Below the pieces are notes generated by a model, which made no database searches, was not told where the DNA came from, and saw only the letters and a list, made by a program, of their open reading frames with translations. This document shows positions 61,388 to 64,000 of a stretch of 64,000 nt of DNA, one piece after another (position 1 is the stretch's first letter; every line of letters starts with the position of its first letter). Source of the DNA: Sphingobacteriales bacterium 39-19 (GTDB lineage Bacteria; Bacteroidota; Bacteroidia; Chitinophagales; Chitinophagaceae); NCBI GenBank assembly GCA_001898465.1, contig MKTX01000001.1, forward strand, positions 62,001 through 126,000. Direction: 5' to 3'. Made by a program: the position numbers and the translations under genes.

Positions 61388-62935
61388 TTAAATAAAGTCA
61401 TCATCATATTTTCCATCATTCATGCTGCTCCCTTTTTGAATGTACAACTCGCCACCACTGCCGCCGGTTTTATCTAAGGGACGGAAATTCCCTCCACCGG
61501 GATAAGAGCCGGGGCTGTCGGGTTCATCATCTACAAATTTTTGAATATGCAATAAGGCTCTCATTTTAATATTCTCTAAACTGCCATTACGGTGCTTGGC
61601 AATTTTTACATATACATCACCCTTGGTGTTTTCGCCCATTTCATTTTGTGTAATATCATAGTAATCGGGGCGGTACAGGAACATCACCATATCCGCATCC
61701 TGTTCAATAGCTCCCGATTCCCTCAGATCACTTAATTGGGGTACTTTATTTCCTTCTTTCCTTTTTTCTACCTCACGGCTAAGTTGGCTTAGTGCAATAA
61801 TGGGTACTTGCAATTCTTTGGCAAGGCTTTTTAAATCCCTTGAAATTTTACTTATTTCCTGTTCCCGGTTACTATTCCTATCGCCGCTGCCACTCATTAA
61901 TTGCAAATAATCAATTACGATCAGGCCTACATTATGTTTATTTTTTAAACGGCGGCATTTTGCACGTAATTCAAAAATGTTTAAAGCGGCAGTATCATCT
62001 ATAAAAATGGGCGCCTTGCTGAGCTTATTGATGCCTTTCCTGTTTAATTGCTGCATCTCATGTTCTTCCAGCTTGCCCCGGCTAATTTTTTCAAGCATGA
62101 TTTCACTTTCGGCGCTTAGTATTCTTTGCACCAATTGGCTGCTGCTCATTTCTAAACTAAAAAAACCAACTGCTGTGGGTTTGGATGCATGTAAAGCTGC
62201 ATTTCGGGCCAGGTTCAATGCAAATGCTGTTTTACCTACCGAGGGCCGGGCAGCCAAAATAATTAAATCGGTTGACTGCCATCCGTACGTAACCCTGTCA
62301 AGCGAAGCAAAGCCGGTAGGCACACCGGTTATATCATCCTGGCGATTACGCATATCCTCAATACGCTGTATGGTTTTTACCAATACCGTATCTATATCAT
62401 CAAAATTTTTACGAAGGTGGTTGTTGGTGATTTCAAAAAGTTTGCTTTCGGCTTCATCCAGCATATCAAATACGTCAATACTATCTTCGTAAGCATCCCC
62501 AATTATTTCTCCGCTAATGCGTATTAATTCTCTTTGTATGAATTTTTGCAATACAATACGGGAGTGTGCATCAATATTGGCAGAGGATACTACGGAATTG
62601 GTAAGCCGGGTAATGTAATAAGGGCCACCCACCAGTTCTAACTCTTCCCTGAATTTGAGTTCTTCAACTACCGTAAGTAAATCAATCGGCATACTTTTAA
62701 TAGCCAGGCCCTGCATTGCTTTATATATGCGCTGGTTGGCATCTACATAAAAGCATTCCGGTTTTAAAATTTCTACTACGGTATCAAAAGCGCTTTTTTC
62801 CAGCATGATGGCGCCCAGGATGGCTTCTTCTAATTCCTTAGCCTGCGGGGGTACTTTTCCAAATACCATGCTGCCCAGGTCTACCGAAGTTTTGCGTCTC
62901 GATTTACGATCTTTATTGAGGTTGGTAAATTCCAT
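61388..62935 (-). CDS. dnaB: Replicative DNA helicase DnaB
   Basis: The hexameric replication fork helicase. The 515 aa have the N-terminal domain (VPPQAKELEEAILGAIML to about residue 160), linker, and RecA-like domain with Walker A ARPSVGKTAFAL, Walker B LIVIDYLQLM, the SREQEISKISRDLK-like segment (NREQEISKISRDLKSLA), ALSQLSR and DLRESGAIEQDADMVMFLYR. The C-terminal tail is Gly/Ser-rich (GSYPGGGNFRP, GGSGGE). ATG 62935 is the likely start; the frame opens earlier at TTG 62980. The upstream spacer contains DnaA-box-like sites. Confidence 0.97.
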   Translation of the reverse strand: MEFTNLNKDRKSRRKTSVDLGSMVFGKVPPQAKELEEAILGAIMLEKSAFDTVVEILKPECFYVDANQRIYKAMQGLAIKSMPIDLLTVVEELKFREELELVGGPYYITRLTNSVVSSANIDAHSRIVLQKFIQRELIRISGEIIGDAYEDSIDVFDMLDEAESKLFEITNNHLRKNFDDIDTVLVKTIQRIEDMRNRQDDITGVPTGFASLDRVTYGWQSTDLIILAARPSVGKTAFALNLARNAALHASKPTAVGFFSLEMSSSQLVQRILSAESEIMLEKISRGKLEEHEMQQLNRKGINKLSKAPIFIDDTAALNIFELRAKCRRLKNKHNVGLIVIDYLQLMSGSGDRNSNREQEISKISRDLKSLAKELQVPIIALSQLSREVEKRKEGNKVPQLSDLRESGAIEQDADMVMFLYRPDYYDITQNEMGENTKGDVYVKIAKHRNGSLENIKMRALLHIQKFVDDEPDSPGSYPGGGNFRPLDKTGGSGGELYIQKGSSMNDGKYDDDFI

Positions 62936-63104
62936 TTTTGTGCTCTTAAAATCTTCAAAAAAAAATTGTTGCCCTGGCAAAAATCAAAGCCCGTAAGGGT
63001 TTACAAAAAACAGGACCTTAACGCTGCCAGTTTAGGGATAGCTAAGTTAGCCCTTGCAATCAACATGAAAAACGATTTAAGGTTTATTCACGGGTTACAT
63101 TAAG

Positions 63105-63156
63105 TTTTCCACCGTCTCTTCCACATCAAAATTAGCTTATTGACAGCTTATCCACT
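63105..63156 (+). promoter_or_regulatory. Cluster of DnaA-box-like 9-mers
   Basis: TTTTCCACC (63105), TCTTCCACA (63117) and TTATCCACT (63148) match the consensus TTATCCACA at 7, 7 and 8 of 9 positions, in one orientation within 52 bp, next to a long AT-rich tract. They could be replication-initiation or dnaB-control sites. The matches are imperfect, so the call is tentative. Confidence 0.35.
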
Positions 63157-63345
63157 CATCAATTCACATAATCTTTTCAATATTCTTTGAGTTTACTTCA
63201 TTTTATTAACAAATAAATTTTTAAAAATCTCTTTTTTTACACTTCATTTCTTATAAAAATTGTTTTGAAAGTAGGGCTGTTTTTTATAGTGCATTTTACT
63301 TAAAAAAGGGCTTTAAAATGATCTAAATCCTTTTGCGATAAAAAC

Positions 63346-63353
63346 TATCTTTG
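63346..63353 (+). promoter_or_regulatory. -7 promoter element of pheT
   Basis: TATCTTTG, 21 bp before ATG 63375, is an exact TAnnTTTG match. Confidence 0.7.
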
Positions 63354-63374
63354 CAGCTTATCGCATATTAAAAA

Positions 63375-64000
63375 ATGACAATTTCATACCACTGGCTTAG
63401 TAGTTATTTACCGGGAAAAATAGAACCGGAAAAATTAGAAAAAATATTAACCTCTATTGGATTAGAAGTAGAGGGTATGCATGCTTTTAGTTCGGTAAAA
63501 GGGGCATTGCAGGGTTTGGTAACCGGCGAAGTACTTAGTTGTGAAAAACATCCCGGTGCCGATAAGTTAAAAATAACTTCAGTAAATATTGGCCTGGCGG
63601 AACCTTTGCAAATTGTATGCGGCGCTGCGAATGTGGCTACCGGCCAAAAAGTGATTGTAGCTCCTGTAGGAACTACTTTATATCCCATGAAAGGAGAACC
63701 TATGCTCATCAAAAAAGCAAAAATCAGGGGCGAAGAAAGTGCAGGAATGATATGTGCCGAAGATGAAATTGGCCTGGGAGAGAATCATGATGGCATCCTG
63801 GTATTGCCGGAAGATACGGAAATTGGCAAACCGCTCGCCAGTATATTCCCGGTGTATGAAGATATCATTATTGAAATTGGCCTCACCCCCAACCGGATGG
63901 ATGCCATGAGCCACCTGGGAGTTGCTAAAGATGTTTGTGCCTGGCAGAGCCACCACGAAAGAAAAGAAACAAAAATTATCTCTCCCTTTAAAAATGGGTT
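63375..64000 (+). CDS. pheT: Phenylalanyl-tRNA synthetase beta subunit (5' part, cut by window edge)
   Basis: The first 208 codons of PheT are open to the window edge, so no stop is seen. Motifs: the N-terminal MTISYHWLSSYLP, then LTSIGLEVEG, the tRNA-binding EMAP-like region VLSCEKHPGADKLKITSVNIG with QIVCGAANV, the KKAKIRGEESAGMICAEDEIGLG segment and the late LTPNRMDAMSHLGVAKDV, all standard for the beta subunit. The start is supported by the -7 box and follows the AT-rich spacer. pheS is not visible in this window and may lie elsewhere. Confidence 0.95.
   Translation, partial: MTISYHWLSSYLPGKIEPEKLEKILTSIGLEVEGMHAFSSVKGALQGLVTGEVLSCEKHPGADKLKITSVNIGLAEPLQIVCGAANVATGQKVIVAPVGTTLYPMKGEPMLIKKAKIRGEESAGMICAEDEIGLGENHDGILVLPEDTEIGKPLASIFPVYEDIIIEIGLTPNRMDAMSHLGVAKDVCAWQSHHERKETKIISPFKNG

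Larger units (their letters stand above)
62936..63374. other. dnaB-pheT divergent spacer, 439 bases
   Basis: No coding region is supported here. The left part is the dnaB upstream region; the middle (63105-63156) has three DnaA-box-like 9-mers; the right part is very AT-rich up to the pheT -7 box. I see no tRNA or stable RNA. Confidence 0.6.

Noticed and set aside
61977..62492. 171-codon plus-strand frame opposite dnaB
   Set aside because: It is antisense to conserved DnaB sequence, with no promoter box or domain.

Overview
The window reads as ordinary chromosomal backbone of a Bacteroidota bacterium, most likely family Chitinophagaceae (inference). The reasons are: AT-rich intergenic DNA; twenty clear copies of the Bacteroidota -7 promoter element TAnnTTTG in front of genes; almost no Shine-Dalgarno sites; and lineage markers such as GldC, PorT, a T9SS-type C-terminal sorting domain, DUF4290, BatD and a eukaryote-like IleS. 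I recognise 62 protein genes: 60 complete, plus mfd cut at the left edge and pheT cut at the right edge. I see no rRNA, tRNA, CRISPR array, transposase, phage gene or integrase.

Layout. 1-4.3 kb: 3' part of mfd, a 66-aa small protein and gyrB. 4.5-7.2 kb: an AraC-type regulator with a cysteine cluster, an orphan LytTR response regulator with a shortened receiver, and a secreted PepSY-like protein. 7.3-13.5 kb: ileS overlapping a DksA-like protein with a histone-H1-like tail, then an MsbA-type ABC exporter. 13.5-23 kb: rbfA, a LolC/E-type permease, half a transketolase, a WecA-type transferase, frr, a GNAT protein, dnaX (with an A10 slippage candidate) and the E2 subunit of pyruvate dehydrogenase. 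23-31.6 kb: a MarR/GbsR regulator, a tight epimerase/DCC/CoA-binding trio, two secreted proteins (one a metzincin-like T9SS cargo), YkuK, EngB, and UbiE overlapping PorT. 31.7-40.2 kb: purA, an acidic low-complexity protein, pabB, then a leftward block of gatA, a lytic transglycosylase, tatA, a 41-aa lipoprotein, rplS and rny. 40.3-49.8 kb: a rightward run of a CNNM/CBS protein, a degenerate GT-B protein, gldC, yqeY, cvpA, an alpha/beta hydrolase, a CBS protein, a BamA-like barrel, nadK and a histidine kinase/OmpR pair. 49.8-64 kb: batD, an SDR, a YjjG-type phosphatase, murA (Cys-to-Asp form), DUF4290, kbl, a thiolase, pyrD, a TerC-family protein, rsmE, dnaB and the start of pheT.

Functionally the region mixes replication and repair (mfd, gyrB, dnaX, dnaB), translation (ileS, rbfA, frr, rplS, gatA, engB, rsmE, pheT), envelope and secretion (murA, wecA type, MsbA, LolC/E, tatA, PorT, GldC, BamA-like) and nucleotide or cofactor metabolism (purA, pyrD, nadK, pabB, ubiE). 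I found no obvious novel multi-gene defence or mobile system. The most interesting points are: the A10 tract in dnaX, where a one-base slip in either direction ends translation at once; the Asp-type MurA; the histone-tailed zinc-less DksA-like protein; a 41-aa lipoprotein gene; several promoters almost touching the start codon; and a few structured intergenic repeats.
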